64,000 nt of DNA from Artocarpus heterophyllus (taxonomy: Eukaryota; Streptophyta; Magnoliopsida; Rosales; Moraceae). The notes under the pieces are model-generated. The model was given only the letters and a program-made list of their open reading frames with translations. It did no database searches and had not been told where the DNA came from. Position numbers and translations under genes: made by a program. Positions 23,485 to 35,992 of the stretch are shown piece after piece; the stretch's first letter is position 1, and the number at the start of each line of letters is the position of its first letter. The stretch spans positions 37,159,521 through 37,223,520 of the forward strand of contig CM046333.1 in assembly GCA_025403435.1 (NCBI GenBank). Direction: 5' to 3'.

Positions 23485-25365
23485 TATTTATGTTGAATGT
23501 ATGATAAGCAAACAAAAGTCTGTGACTGTCAACTAAACCTTTTAAGATAGTTGCATATGATAAAAAGATTATGCAGAAGACATAAATTTTAAGGTGATAG
23601 TCTAAATATTATATGTCCGCAATCGAGGGAATAAAGTTGGACACTTTATTTATGTTAAGATTATTATATTGTCTACTTACCTAACAGGAGATGGCTTGTC
23701 TTGATCATTGAAGAGAGACTCCACGAGTAAAGATGGTGGTATATTGTCATTGGTGACAATATATTGGATCAGGACTAAAAATGAATTGATTTAGTTATTA
23801 ATTCCATTTGAACAAATCAATTTACGTTAAACAATCATATGTGTTACATCTTAATCTTGAAATGAATCAATAAGTCCGTATTCTTGACCTGTGTCTTTTG
23901 ATTTACTAAAGGTATGCATATATGAAAGGTTTGCATACATATACATTGAAGACATGACTCTTGAACGATGCAGATTTGTTGTTTATCGATATAGAATCCA
24001 TAGCTCTTTTGTAGAGTGAATGATATTCTCTTATAGGCATTATCCTGTAATTGGAAACTAAAGCGCTTGGCCATTTGGATATATGTGTGTAACTGAATGG
24101 TATACTATTTGTATTGGTTATGAATAATAAGTATTTCAATAGTGAAACAATAGAACATAAGATAAATATAATCGAGAAAGTAAAACAGAATTTATACTTA
24201 AGCCGATTATGAATATTCTATGAGGATGTTACACATTATAATATGTCATAGGACGATTAACTTATCGGAGTTTCAAAATATAATAGTCCGAGAGTGCAAC
24301 TCTAAGATTTTAGTGGAATAACTTTAGAGTTGATAATTATAAAATGTACATGTCAGGGATATGTTATATTATAATTATAGGAGTTTGATCTATATATGTC
24401 AATCGGATCCTCTTTGCTAGCTCACATATTTTCTTATAATAATACGTCATTTTTTTGTCATATTGGTAACTTATGGTAGTTCTTAAGATTTGTTAAAATT
24501 CAATTAATTGGATTTAATAATTCTTGTTTAGTTTATTGGTTGAATTAATTTCTAAAATTAATTCAAGATAAACATGTTAAATTATTTGAATATATTTTAT
24601 TTGAATGAGATTATCTGTATATGACTGTTATAATTAGATAACTTTTGATTTGGGTTATTTAAATCAAAACCGAGGCTCTATGAAAGATAAATGAGTAAAA
24701 TAAAGTAGAAATTATCCAATCAGTTCAAATGAGTAGATTGGATAGAGCTCTAGGAGTTGGAAAATGCATGGCCGTGTCTGCCACGTTAGTCCAGTCGACC
24801 CAACATAGTGTAGCCCAGTCGACTACTCTTGCCTCATCACCGATCCTCATCTAACTGTTGTTTAGCTGTGGGAGTTGATCCAAATTTGAATTTTGAAGCC
24901 TAATCTGGTAAGAAGCAGTCCCCATCCAACCACTATTAATAGGATACATTTTTTAATGTTTTTTCATCATAAGTGAAGCCACTTGAGAGGTTTAGAGAGA
25001 TTTTTAGAGAGAGAAATTATATCACTCTATAGAATTATTGTTCAATATCTAGAACAATAATTCTTATTATTCTCTTGTGATTATGGGAAGAAGTTACCGA
25101 GATGAGAATCAAACGACATATGCCCACTTACATATGGTCATAGAATTGGGAATAACAAAGAAAACCAGTTTGTTGAAACTCTATCGGAATGTGATTCTCA
25201 ATATTAGTTTTGTCATATGATTTCCTATCAGAAGTGTGGTTTCGATTTTACAATATATGAAATATCTTTTATTAATTTATTGTATATAGCATGTCTAACT
25301 CATTTATAGAAAAAGAGTTTATTTAATTTTTTTTAAAATTTTACTACGTATTCGTCACACCAACA
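23485..25365 (+). repeat. 3' LTR of the outer copia element, second part
   Basis: It resumes after the inner element. From 23952 to 25365 it matches the 5' LTR, including CATAGCTCTTTTGTAGAGT and TGATAATTATAAAATGTACATGT, and ends CACCAACA. The part 23485-23951 has no match in the truncated 5' LTR. Confidence 0.75.
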
Positions 25366-27821
25366 ATATCATCCTTCTTTCGACGAAACACTTCCCCCGA
25401 TGGTGAACTTGGAATCTTGGCAACGGTTTCGGTCGCCGCCATCATTCACAGCCATAGATCTACGGAAAAATGCCAAAGTCAATGGCCACCATCAATGTCA
25501 CCAACTTCTCTCTGTCCTACAAGTCTCAAGCCCCTCCCACAATTTTCCTTTTAGACCTCAACATTGTAGCAAACGAAGTGAGATTATTACAACTTTTATT
25601 CTGAACAATTAGAACAAAAATACACCCCTAAAAAAAACTTGATATTCCACGTTGATGTTGGCTAGCTACCGATCGTGCTCCACTCTAGCAGCCGACAGCC
25701 TAGCCCCCCACATCATCGCCATTGGATCTCGCCTCTTGTGCACTCAACACTGTTGGACACCTCCCTTCCTCGTGTGTCGCTCACTCCGTCACACATTTTT
25801 TACAATTCATAACTCACTCTTTTTTGATGTAGAGGAAAAAATTTGAGAAAAGTGGAAGAACAAACAGAGAAAAAACTAATTCTTTTCTTTTAAAAAAAAA
25901 AAAAACCTACGAGTACAATTTAGTATTTGGAGCTACTAGGAAGCTTTCTCTCCCTAATGATTTAGCTTCCTTGATGTCACTCAAACAAATTCAACATGTT
26001 CATAAAACAAGAGAACAATAATACAATGTCCATTATCCAACATCAAATTTGGATATTTAGTGAAAAAATAACAAATGAAAATACATGAAACTCCTTTATT
26101 TTTTTTGTTGTCTACTTGTTTTGCAAGAAAATTTTCCGATATGATTCCGATCGGTTCCAATTATGGAAATGATGGAGAAGGGAAGAAGAAAATCATATTT
26201 GTTTGTTTGTTTGTTTTTTTCCATTAGCAAAAAAGAAGTCCTGGGTGTGCTTTATTTATTCATTTATTTTTTTCAAAATAAAACGTAAAATCACATGTGA
26301 AAAGAATTATTTTGATTTGGTATTTCATCTTTTTAACTATTGATTCGAGTATACACGCCACACAATCATTATATCATACTCCACGATGGAATAAATACAC
26401 CCCACCATAGTCATTCCCCATCAAAGAAAAAGAAAAGAAAAGAGAAGAGAACATCTAACTCTACTTTGACATCGACTTTAAGACAAACCCAGTTGCTCTA
26501 AGAAATGACGAGGTTGAAGTCGACACTTTTGATTAGAAACAGACATGAACAAAAGTTAGAAATCAGAAAAAAGGGCAACAAAAAAGGGGCAAAAAGGACG
26601 GCGTTTTGCTAGCGTAATTTCTGTGACAACGTAATATCGTGCAAACAAAATGTCAACATACTTGCTGAAAATAGCCGGCTTTTGTAGGATTCAGGTCCCA
26701 CTCAAATTATGAATTAAATATAAATGACGTCAGCCAACAACTCATAAAAAAGATTTTTACGGTGATTGCAGCGATTTTAGACTTGTTTGTTTTTATTATC
26801 AGAATTTTTAAAAATATTTTTATATATTTTTTAAGGTAAAAATTTTAAAAATATTTTCAATATAATTTTAAAGAAATTTTTTTTTAAAATAAAAATATTT
26901 ATATTTATTTTAAAAACAATACCAAATGACCCTTTAGTTTTTATTTATTATTTTTTAAAGGATCGGCTTAAATGTCATCTTGAGTTTAACTACGATAAAA
27001 TGAACCACTAAAGGATATTTTTTTTGATAGACATCAAAAAGGCAATTTGTAAATAGATATTTGTTTTTCAACTAACAATTAAAAATAAGTAATTTTGACT
27101 AGATAAAATGGTATAAAAATGTGCATTACTAGTTGAAACACCAATACGAGAAGGACTTAAAAATAAAAGCCTTGGATTTTGTTATTTTAATTTATAGAAC
27201 GAAGTTAGAATCAAAATTTCTATAGCATGTAATGTAATAATAATTTGCCATTTAAACGTTGCCCCCAAACCTTATCTTAGATGTTATTGAGCTACACCAT
27301 CTTTAATGATTCTAATTCCTTAAACGAGTTTATTAAAAAAAACCATAAACATTTTTTAAAATAATTTTTTTTTCTGTCTGTTTGAGCTGCTGCTTAAGAT
27401 TTTTGACTTGCAACCCGCACCCACTTTCATTCATTAAAAAAAAAAAAGAATAATTAAAAAGCTAACTTGCAACCCCTTTAAAATCGTACAAAATTTTTCA
27501 CATACACAAAAAAAAAAAATCGTACAAATTTTATGAGGTAAATAACGGCAGACTAGATCCATCTATTAATTTATGTTGTTGGCTGGTTGGCGGATTCAGA
27601 GTCCTGATCTATACACTTCGCAAGGAAAAACAGAAGGAAAATAAAATAAAAATAAAGGAGGAGGAAAAGAGAAAAAAGTTTAATCATAATTGAAGACTTT
27701 GAATCTCGACTTAGTAAAACCACCATCTCACTCTTTTTGTCTTTTTGCAATATTTCAATAAAGAACTTCTTGTCAAAAAGTCCTTAATTTATTGTCTCCC
27801 ACTTGGTTGAAAAGTTTTATA
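25366..27821. other. AT-rich intergenic DNA with one MITE, no gene recognised
   Basis: The stretch 25380-25850 is GC-richer and gives two short plus-strand ORFs (25400, 25652) without domains or codon evidence. The remainder is AT-rich with poly-A/T runs. A MITE lies at 26777-26932. Confidence 0.4.
26777..26932. mobile_element. MITE-like element
   Basis: The left end GACTTGTTTGTTTTTATTAT and the right end, read on the other strand as GGGTCATTTGGTATTG, form worn inverted repeats extending into TTTTTAAAA. About 156 bp, extremely AT-rich, non-coding. It resembles the element at 61730-61885. Confidence 0.5.
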
Positions 27822-27985
27822 GGTGTTTGATAGGTGGTAATTTAGCCTATTTTTTTTAGCTACAAATAACATAAAATTTTTATATGTTTCAATAATAATG
27901 AAAAAATTTATTATAATATAAAATTTTTATGTGTTATATTAAAAATAGTTTTAATCAACGGTATTAACCACCGTATTGAACACCC
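27822..27985. mobile_element. MITE with inverted ends GGTGTTTGATAGGTGGTAAT
   Basis: The left end is repeated inverted at the right as GGTGTTCAATACGGTGG (minus strand). The 164-bp body is AT-rich and non-coding. The target duplication is unclear. Confidence 0.6.
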
Positions 27986-28324
27986 AATTTATCTTATAAA
28001 TCGCATTTGATGGCTGAAAATTCGCATTTGTTGACGAAGAGAAGTCAAGTTGGTTAATTGGCTTAAGTTGAGTCCAACGGAAGGATTAAGGAATGTCATC
28101 CACTGTCGTTTTCGGATATGTCGTCAAATTGCATGCTCGTCTGCCGGTAGCGTGCTATTTATTTTATTTTATTTTATTTTTAAATACGTCACAAAGAGTG
28201 TGAAATCGAAATATTCCAAAAAAAAAAAAAGTTGGAGTCCAGAGCATTATCTTTTTACTGTTTCTAGAGAACGAGAATATTTTTTTCTCATATGTATGTC
28301 AAGTTATCATATCTTAATTATTAA

Positions 28325-28444
28325 GAGTGCGTTTGGTACGAGTATTTGAGTCGAGTATTTGAATGAAGATTTAAATTTTTATGAGAGAAAATACTGTAGC
28401 AAAATGATTCGAATCGTGATTTAAAAACCGAAACAAACAAGCCC
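28325..28444 (+). mobile_element. Tourist-like MITE, family A, copy 1
   Basis: 120 bp, flanked by TAA on both sides (28322-28324 and 28445-28447). Ends GAGTGCGTTTGGTACGAG and, on the other strand, GGGCTTGTTTGTTTCGG. It contains TACTGTAGCAAAATGATTCG. Near-identical relatives lie at 59574-59690 and 62057-62176. TWA duplications and GGGCxTGTTTG ends are typical of PIF/Harbinger-derived Tourist MITEs. Confidence 0.8.
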
Positions 28445-28447
28445 TAA

Positions 28448-29400
28448 GTTTGTCCCATCCAGAGTTATTGGCAGGGGTTATTTTTTTTCTTTTTATCTAG
28501 ATTATTATATTAATATTTGTGGACTTAATAAAATTAAATATTTTATTTTTTAAAATATAAACTGTTGGCCCAATAAAATATAAGGAACTATTAATTTTTA
28601 AAGAAGGAAATTAGACCACCACTATTAGAATTAAAAATAAATAGACCAAAATGTAACAATGTTAAGTAAATAGCTAATCTAGACTAAAACAAAATTTATT
28701 TTGGTATAAAATAACGTAGAGAAAAATACGAAATAACATTGAGATCACGAAAAACTAAAAAAAAAAAAAAGAAAGAGAAAAAGAAAAAGGAAGAAAAAGT
28801 GGAGATAAAATTAAAAATTCAAGAGTTTAAAAAAAGTATATGATTTTAAAAATACTATGTGTTTAAATATTTTTAAAAATATGTTATTTACTTATATTAA
28901 GAATTGAAACTGTGCTATTAATGACAACCAAATTTAATTTATATATATACCAAATATATTAAAATTAAAACCTCTATATTAAGAAAGAAAAAAAAAAAAA
29001 AAAAGCTAGAAGAGCCATGGTTCTCCCTATCTCTGCCTCCATCAATTGTTTATTTTTAATATTAAAGAGCCATTTGATTCAGAAAAAAAAGGTAGGTAGA
29101 ATTAGTGGGCAACAGCAGAAAAAGAGTTTTTCTATTAACCGTTAAAGAAAATGCTGAAAGGTGGCATTCCCATCATCAATCCGTAACTTTATGGAAAACC
29201 AAAATTAAAAGGTGATCACTAATTATAGGTCAAAAATTTTCCACCAGCTCCATGCACCTAATGCCAATATTCACCAACTTCACATAAAAACTAGTACCAA
29301 AATCCTGTTCTAAAAGGGAAAAAAAAAAAACCCAGTAGTATTACAAGGTTAACGTTCTAATCAAATTAGGTATATTCATTTTTTTTTTTTAAAAGATATA
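28448..29400. other. AT-rich intergenic DNA, nothing recognised
   Basis: Long A/T runs and no coding signal in any frame. Confidence 0.4.
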
Positions 29401-29563
29401 GGGTGTTTGGCAGGATGTTAGAATCATTGGTTAGAACTGTTTTTATTGTAACATGTAAGAGCTTTGTACTGTAGCGATTTTTTTTAATTGTTACTATAGC
29501 ATGTGAGAGCTTTATACTATTTATAACTGAAAAAGTAATTTAGACTACAACGTGCTAAATACC
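29401..29563 (+). mobile_element. MITE, family B, copy 1
   Basis: 163 bp with ends GGGTGTTTGGCAGG and (other strand) GGTATTTAGCACG. It has two internal direct copies of a motif like ACATGTAAGAGCTTTGTACTG about 57 bp apart. It pairs with the inverted copy at 29789-29950. Confidence 0.6.
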
Positions 29564-29788
29564 TCATTAACTTTGTGATAGAAGAGTCGCCCCTGATGTT
29601 TGACAAAGGGTTAAAAAAAAAAAACAAACGAGAAAGGGAAACGAAATGTTCAAGGGTAAGAAATGCTCAGCCAAAATGATTCAACTATGGGGTACAAGGT
29701 TGGTATTTCAACTCAGCTCTTGCGGATATCTAACCTTGATAAAGCAGCGGTATGAAGATTAGAGTAAATTGCGTTCTCGAATCTTACA

Positions 29789-29950
29789 TGCTGTTTGGGA
29801 AAAATGGTTTTAACCACTATTTTAATTATAATAGTATAAAGCTCTTACATGTTATAGTAAAAAGAAAAAAGTTGTTACAGTGTAAAGCTCTCACATGCTA
29901 TAGCAAAAAATAGTTCTAATTAATAGTTTTTACTACCATACCAAATACCC
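29789..29950 (-). mobile_element. MITE, family B, copy 2 (inverted)
   Basis: Read on the minus strand it starts GGGTATTTGGTATGG and has the same doubled CATGTGAGAGCTTTACACTG motif as copy 1. It lies 225 bp away in the opposite orientation. Confidence 0.6.
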
Positions 29951-30786
29951 TGTTAAACTATTTGCTTCTTATTTAATACACGTTAAACTTTTAATTTTGA
30001 CTAAATATACCATAAATTTTAAAATTATTAACAATTAAAATCCAACAGCTAAAGGTGAAATAATCTACTAAGTCTTTCTTTTTTATTATTTAAGAACCAA
30101 TTCTCCTTATCTGTATTGAAATTGTAATTATGTCTTTCGGCATGGTGTTGAATACGGCTAGGGTCTTGCGATTGAACTCCCTAAATGCTACTTAAGGTGT
30201 TTAGAAATATGGTTAGAACCACAAAATGATGGTTCAAAGTTCAAACCACTTTTGTTTTAAATTTTATAAAATAAATACCACTATAATAAAAATAGTTTAA
30301 ACAGTATTTTTATAATTCTAATTATGCTCTTAAATATCCAAATATGGGCCAAAAAAAGCATATTTTTTACCGTCACATAAAAAAAATATTTTGTTACGAA
30401 TGAACAACTATTAAAAAATTATCTATACTTAAAACCATAATTATTAATGCAGGCCTTTTTGACGTCAAAGGGAATCCTTTGTTTTAATATAAGCAGTCAT
30501 TTGTCGTCCCACTTAAATAGAACAAGAGAAACAAGTGACTTTTTTTTTTTTTGTTTTTCAACACAAGATAAAGTCATAAAAAAAATTGTGACTAATCGCT
30601 TCTTTTCAACCTAGTTGGATATATTCAAAGTTAATTTTTCTATTTTTCCCTTGTTTTGTTCGGTGGAATGGATATATACAAAGAACAATAAGTCTGCTAT
30701 TACTTCCTGGCGCGCCTGCATTTCATACTCAAAGACGGAAAATCCTCAAAGAATGTGACCGTTATTTTAAAAAATCAAAGATGAAC
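29951..30786. other. AT-rich intergenic DNA upstream of the DUF632 gene
   Basis: No gene is seen. A further worn MITE-like stretch is possible at 30195-30345 (GGTGTTTAGAAATATGG near its left end). A TGACGTCA-like sequence, TTGACGTCAAAG, lies near 30459 and could be a bZIP site, without further support. Confidence 0.35.
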
Positions 30787-30873
30787 GGCTTGTTTGGTTA
30801 GATATTAAAATTATAATTTAAATTATTTTATTATAATATTTTTTTTATAAAAATTTAAATACTCGAATCAAAG
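30787..30873 (-). mobile_element. Worn Tourist-like MITE, family A, copy 4
   Basis: GGCTTGTTTGGTTAGATATT at the left and ATAAAAATTTAAATACTCGA at the right match the end and core of family A with a central deletion. It lies about 470 bp upstream of the DUF632 start codon, in the promoter region. Confidence 0.45.
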
Positions 30874-31272
30874 TTACACGCCTTGCAATCAAACCCAGCG
30901 AGTACCCAAATCTTTCCCCACTCTCGGAGCGTTCACAAACCCCCCAACCTTCTCTCTTCCCCACTCCTCTGTTCACATTGGTGCTCCCTCTCCCTCTGCT
31001 CATCTCTCAGTACGAGGCTTGGCACTTTCCACCCCTCTCTCTCTCCTCTATTTTCATGCCACAACAACACATCACAACAAAACACTTGTTCCTCTCTCCC
31101 TCTTTCTCTCTCTAAAGCATCATATCATCCCCAAAAGCAGAAAGCGAAAAACCCATTTTTTCTCTCGGTTTCTCACACTTCCTCCACTTCATTTCACTGC
31201 ACTTCACTGCATTTGTTTTGTCTTGTTTGCTTTTTGGGATATAGCAACAATCAATCACTCCACTAAATAGTA

Positions 31273-31287
31273 ATGTCGAAAAACTAA
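31273..31287 (+). CDS. Possible 4-codon upstream ORF in the DUF632 gene leader
   Basis: An ATG followed by three codons and TAA, 55 bp upstream of the main ATG, in a CT-rich leader. It could tune translation if the transcript starts upstream of it; the start site is unknown. Confidence 0.3.
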   Translation: MSKN

Positions 31288-31341
31288 TTTGGAAGCTCAA
31301 CAGAGTGTTTTTTTGTTTTTGTTTTTGTTTTTGTGGGGAAA

Positions 31342-34299
31342 ATGGGGTGTGCGCAGTCGAGAATAGAGAATGAAGAGTCGGTCTCGCGGTGTAAGGACCG
31401 GAAAATCTGGATGAAGGAGGCCGTCGTTGCCAGAAACGCCTTCGCCGCCGGCCATTCCGGCTACACCGTTGCTTTGAAGAACACCGGAGCCGCTCTCACC
31501 GACTACGGCCACGGAGAGTCCGAGGAGGCTCCCCAGCTCCACGCCCCCTCGCACCACTCGCTTGAACAACCCTCCCAGGACCCGCCGCCTCCTCCGCCGC
31601 CGCCGCCGATAGAGAACCTCCCCCCGCCCCCTCCTCTTCCGAACTTCTCGCCGAGTCCGAGCCCCCAGCTCCAGCGCGCCGTCACGATGCCCGAGATCCC
31701 GATGAAGCTACGCAAAAACCCTAACTCCATCGCCATCGTTGAAGAAGAAGAGGAGGAGGAAGAGGAGGAGGAAGAGCACGGAGGATTGCGCCGGACGAGG
31801 AAGAAAACGGCTTCGGTGGTTACTCCCGCGGTGGCGGCGTCGTTACCACGTTCGCCGGAGATGAAGTCGGTGCCGCCAATGCCGGAGTCAAAGGGAATGG
31901 CGTGGGACTACTTCTTTGATGTGGGCAACATCCCCGGGTCGTCGCTGGGGACGGAGGAGGAAGAGGATGCTAGGGTCGAGAATGGCGAACACGAGGGACT
32001 GGATTTCGAAGAAGATGAGAAGATCGGAGAGGTCGAGGTGGAGCCGAAGACGCCGGAGACAGTGGCGGCGGTGCCGGTGGAGGAGACGGAGGGGCATAAG
32101 AAGATGAAGAAGAAGGCGGAGGAGACGGCAGGGAAGATGATCGAGCATTCGCAGACTGCGCCAGCAGATTTGAGGAGGATGGCGGCGGCGCCGAGCGTGA
32201 GCTTGGTGAAGGTGCTGAAACAGATTGATGACGATTTCTTGAAGGCCTCGGAGGGCGCTCAGGAGGTTTCCAAGATGCTCGAGGGCACTCGCTTGCATTA
32301 CCACCCCAATTTCGCCGATAATCGAGGTTCTTGACTCTTCTTCTTCCTCTTTCTATGAATTTCTTTTGCTATATCTATGTTTTTATATGTTTGTTTTTCA
32401 TGAATTGAATGTCATGCAGGACATATAGACCATTCTGCTAGGGTCATGCGTGTGATCACGTGGAACAGATCGTTCAAAGGCATACCCAACGGAGATGGTG
32501 GGAAGGATGAATTTGATTCTGAAGAATATGAAACTCATGCCACTGTTTTGGACAAGTTGTTAGCGTGGGAAAAGAAACTCTACGAAGAAGTGAAGGTACG
32601 CGGCACTTGGTTTGCCCATTTCAATTTTTAATCGTTCCTTTTGGCGCTCCTACTAATTTTTGTTCTCATATGTTGAAACTATAGCAAGGTGAGCTTATGA
32701 AGCTAGAGTATCAGAGGAAGGTTGCATTGCTGAACAAGCAAAAAAAGCGGAATGTGAGTGCTGAATCCTTAGAGAAGACAAAAGCAGCTGTCAGTCATTT
32801 ACACACAAGATATATAGTTGACATGCAGTCCGTGGATTCTACGGTATCAGAAGTAAATCGGTTACGTGACGAGCAATTATACCCAAAACTTGTTAGTCTC
32901 GCTGATGGGTGAGTTTTGAAAACAAATTCTCTTTTATTTTAAAATGTTTGATTTTTGCTTCTGAACTTTCTATCATGTCTTATTGTCTGAACAGGTGATA
33001 GGTTTTTCATATTCATTTCTCTTTTGTTTTGCACCAATAGCTTATGTATTAGTGTTAGCATTGATAGATTAAATAATATAACCCCAATTCTGAATTATTG
33101 TAATTGTGCAGTTTGCAGAATTACAATTTTTTTTTTCTTCTAAACTCGGGAACTTCTGGATTCTTCTGAACTGAACACAATAAAAGAGCTAACTGACTTC
33201 CCTCTTCTCCTGACCTGTTTGACATTGCCTTAACCGTTGGATTATCAATTTAGTCAAGATAACTGCGAGTCGAATTAATGCAGATGCTGTCTTGCCGCCT
33301 ATGGACTTCAGTAAAAAGAAGATTCACCATAAAAAAGAAGTCTTTCTCACACTTCCCATTCTAACACTTCTACCGTAATCTTTGTTTTCGTTGCCCCTCA
33401 TGGATATACTTGTATGCTTGTCTGTGTTAGTGAGGACTGAGGATCATGCTTCGCATCTGATCATGACGATAAATATTTCATATTTGCATCACAGGATGGC
33501 TACAATGTGGGAAAGCATGAGCATACACCACGACAGTCAAGTAAAGATTGTTACAGACCTCAAGGGCCTTGACCTTACCCATGCTCCGAAGGAAACAACA
33601 AAGCACCACCATGAGCATACTGTCCAACTCTTTAATGTCATCCAAGAATTGCATTCTCAGTTCGAAAAGCTTGTGACTCATCAAAAACAATACATCCATG
33701 CTCTTAATAGTTGGTTGAAGTTAAATCTTGTTCCAATCGAGAGCAGCTTAAAAGAAAAAATCGCATCCCCACCAAGAGCTCACAATCCACCTATTCAAGC
33801 CCTTCTCCACTCATGGCATGACCTACTCGAAAAGCTTCCAGATGAACTTGCCAAATCCGCGATTTCTTCCTTTGCCGCTGTAATAAAGACCATAATACTT
33901 CATCAGGAGGAAGAGATGAAGCTGAAGGAGAAGTGTGAAGAAACCCGAAAAGAGTATCTGCGAAAAAACCAGGCATTCGAAGACTGGTATCAGAAGCATA
34001 TGCAGCGGAGGGGGCCTGATGAAATAGAGGCAGAAAGAGGCGAAGATGCAAATACAAAGGATCCTGTCTCGGAGAAGCAATTTGTTGTTGAGAGCTTGAA
34101 GAAGAGATTGGAAGAGGAAATTGAAGCTCACCAGAGACATTGTCTCCAGGTTAGAGAAAAATCACTTGTAAGTCTCAGAACTCGACTGCCCGAGATTTTC
34201 CGTGCCATGTCGGACTGCTCTCATGCCTGCTCAGATGGCTACGAAAAGCTGAGATCCATTACAAAGTCACATAAATCAAGTGGTGGCCCTAATGCTTAA
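31342..34299 (+). CDS. DUF630/DUF632 protein, NRG2/REL2-like
   Basis: Four exons, 31342-32326, 32420-32595, 32685-32908 and 33495-34299, join in phase with GT/AG introns into a 729-residue protein. Residues 1-60 are the DUF630 domain beginning MGCAQSRIENEESVSRCKDR; Gly2 and Cys3 suggest myristoylation and palmitoylation, so membrane attachment. A proline-rich stretch (about 80-105) and an acidic Glu run (about 134-146) follow. From about residue 286 to 715 is DUF632, rich in heptad-like helices. NRG2 of Arabidopsis takes part in nitrate signalling and REL2 of rice in leaf shape; which role applies here cannot be told. The ATG at 31342 gives the conserved MGCxxS start. The third intron is 586 nt. 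The leader has CT-rich runs, common in plant 5' UTRs. Confidence 0.93.
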
Positions 34300-35992
34300 T
34301 CTCCATCTTCATTGGCCAACTTGGACTTTTATTTGAGTATAGTTTTTGCCTATAGAAAGATGTTTTTGCGATGTTTTATAACTGATCTTTGTTCTTATGT
34401 ATTTGCGTGGAAAATTTTGTCGTCAAAAAGGCTTTTTGTAGCAGAGTCAAGTATTGTGATCCCCAGAAAGTCAAAGGTAACTTTTGCAGTCACTCTGTTT
34501 TAAACGCTTTTGTTCTAGCTAATTTTGATCTGTTATTAAAGAACTTCTACGACATCATTGTGGAAAAACAGACAATTTTACGGCTGGCCCTTTCTTTTGT
34601 GAGTCCTCAGGTGGGGCTGAACTTGCCCATTAGGCCTTAGCCAATGACAGTAGGATTAGTTTGGTCCCCAGCCAGCTTCTTTTGGCATGCAAGCATATAT
34701 GGGATTGGAAAACTTTCTTCCGCCACTTTAATCATACATCACATGGTTATAAATTTTGGACCCCTCTTCCTACCAACTTTTGGGAATCGCAAATTTGGAC
34801 CACGGGCCTGTGATTGTGTGCTTTCTGCAGCCATATTTATGTCCTAGTTATTATAAGGAATTAATTTTATACTCGATCAATGCAGTTGGGTGTTATTGGA
34901 GTACTAAATTATCAAGTAGTCCCTGAGTTGATCTCTTTATTGTTGTTATGAGATATTTACTTGTCTATATTTTCCGTTTTAGATTTATTCAAGAACCATA
35001 CCTTTAGTATTTGATCTCATCAAATATATATATTTTCATATTAGATTTAATAAACAAATTTATATCTTATCTTAGTCAACAGTAATTTTGGCCCTTAAAA
35101 TGACAAAACCATCTTCAAGTAATTGAGTAAAAAATTTTTTCAAAACACAAGAACACACTTTTACGGGCAGCATAAATGTTTTGTGGTCAAAATCTTTTGT
35201 TTAATTTTTTTTAAGTTCTTTTATTTTGCTATTTGAGGTATTTTGCACAAGTTTTAGGTCAAAATAGAAGGTAAAATTTAAAAATGTATAAATTCGTGTA
35301 TTAATTTAATTTGAAAGTGTATAACATAAAAATGTAAAAGAATAATACTTAAAACACCCACGTTTTTTGCCTAAATACCACTTTGCCACTCTTATTATGC
35401 AAATGCTCAAAAATACCTCATGTGTTTACAAAAGCATACTCAAAATGCTCTTGAAGCAATTAAATTTTTTGAAAATTTGAATATTACCCTTCCTAGTAAA
35501 TGTAGTATTAAATAAAAACAACTTGAGATATTCATATAAATATTTCAATTAAACAAATACTTCAATTATTTTTTTCAGAGTTTTTAGTTTTTTAAGATTG
35601 ATTCTTTTTAGTTAGTTTAATAATGTTTTAAATTGTATTTGGTAAACGTTAGGTAAGATAATATTGGTTTTTTGAAAAGTTTTATTGCTCAATCGGTGTT
35701 TTGACTATGATTTTGAAAACATGGGAGTGCTTTGGGCATTTGAGCAAAATGTAGAGGATGTTTGGGTATTTTTATAAACTAAATAACCCTTTTGTTGTTC
35801 ATATTGTCTACATAATTAGATAAAAAAAAATTTCTCTCTTCTTTTTACTCTTTCTATTACTCTTCTAGGGTTTGCGCATTTGCACGCTGTGCCGCCCCTA
35901 TCCCTTTGGTACCAAAGCCTAGAGCCACCTTTAGGCTGGTTGACGGGCCTTTGACCTATGAAAAGGGGTGGACGAGTGGGTTGTGGCTAGGA
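34300..35992. other. 3' UTR of the DUF632 gene, then AT-rich intergenic DNA
   Basis: The 3' UTR probably runs to about 34550-34850. After that no coding signal is seen. The ORFs at 34312-34847 have no domains and lie in the expected UTR. Confidence 0.4.

Larger units (their letters stand above)
11325..25365 (+). mobile_element. Old, decayed Ty1-copia retrotransposon, itself invaded by a second copia element
   Basis: The 5' LTR (11325-12980) is similar to the 3' LTR (18430-18537 plus 23485-25365). Between them are a degenerate initiator-Met tRNA primer site (12981), gag with a zinc knuckle, integrase, reverse transcriptase with YIDD, RNase H, and a polypurine tract AAGTGGGAGA (18419). The order integrase before reverse transcriptase is that of copia. 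Coding frames are broken throughout. The 3' LTR is split by the inner element. The first ~575 bp of the LTR are missing from the 5' copy, so no target duplication can be read. Confidence 0.82.

Noticed and set aside
25400..25846. Two ORFs in a GC-richer patch
   Set aside because: No ATG-plus-domain or splice support. Different frames and no recognisable similarity.
31503..32304. Minus-strand Gly-rich and Leu-rich ORFs over the DUF632 first exon
   Set aside because: Shadows of the proline-rich and Glu-rich coding strand, which has the conserved domains.
34312..34847. ORFs after the DUF632 stop codon
   Set aside because: In the expected 3' UTR, with no domain or splice link to the gene.
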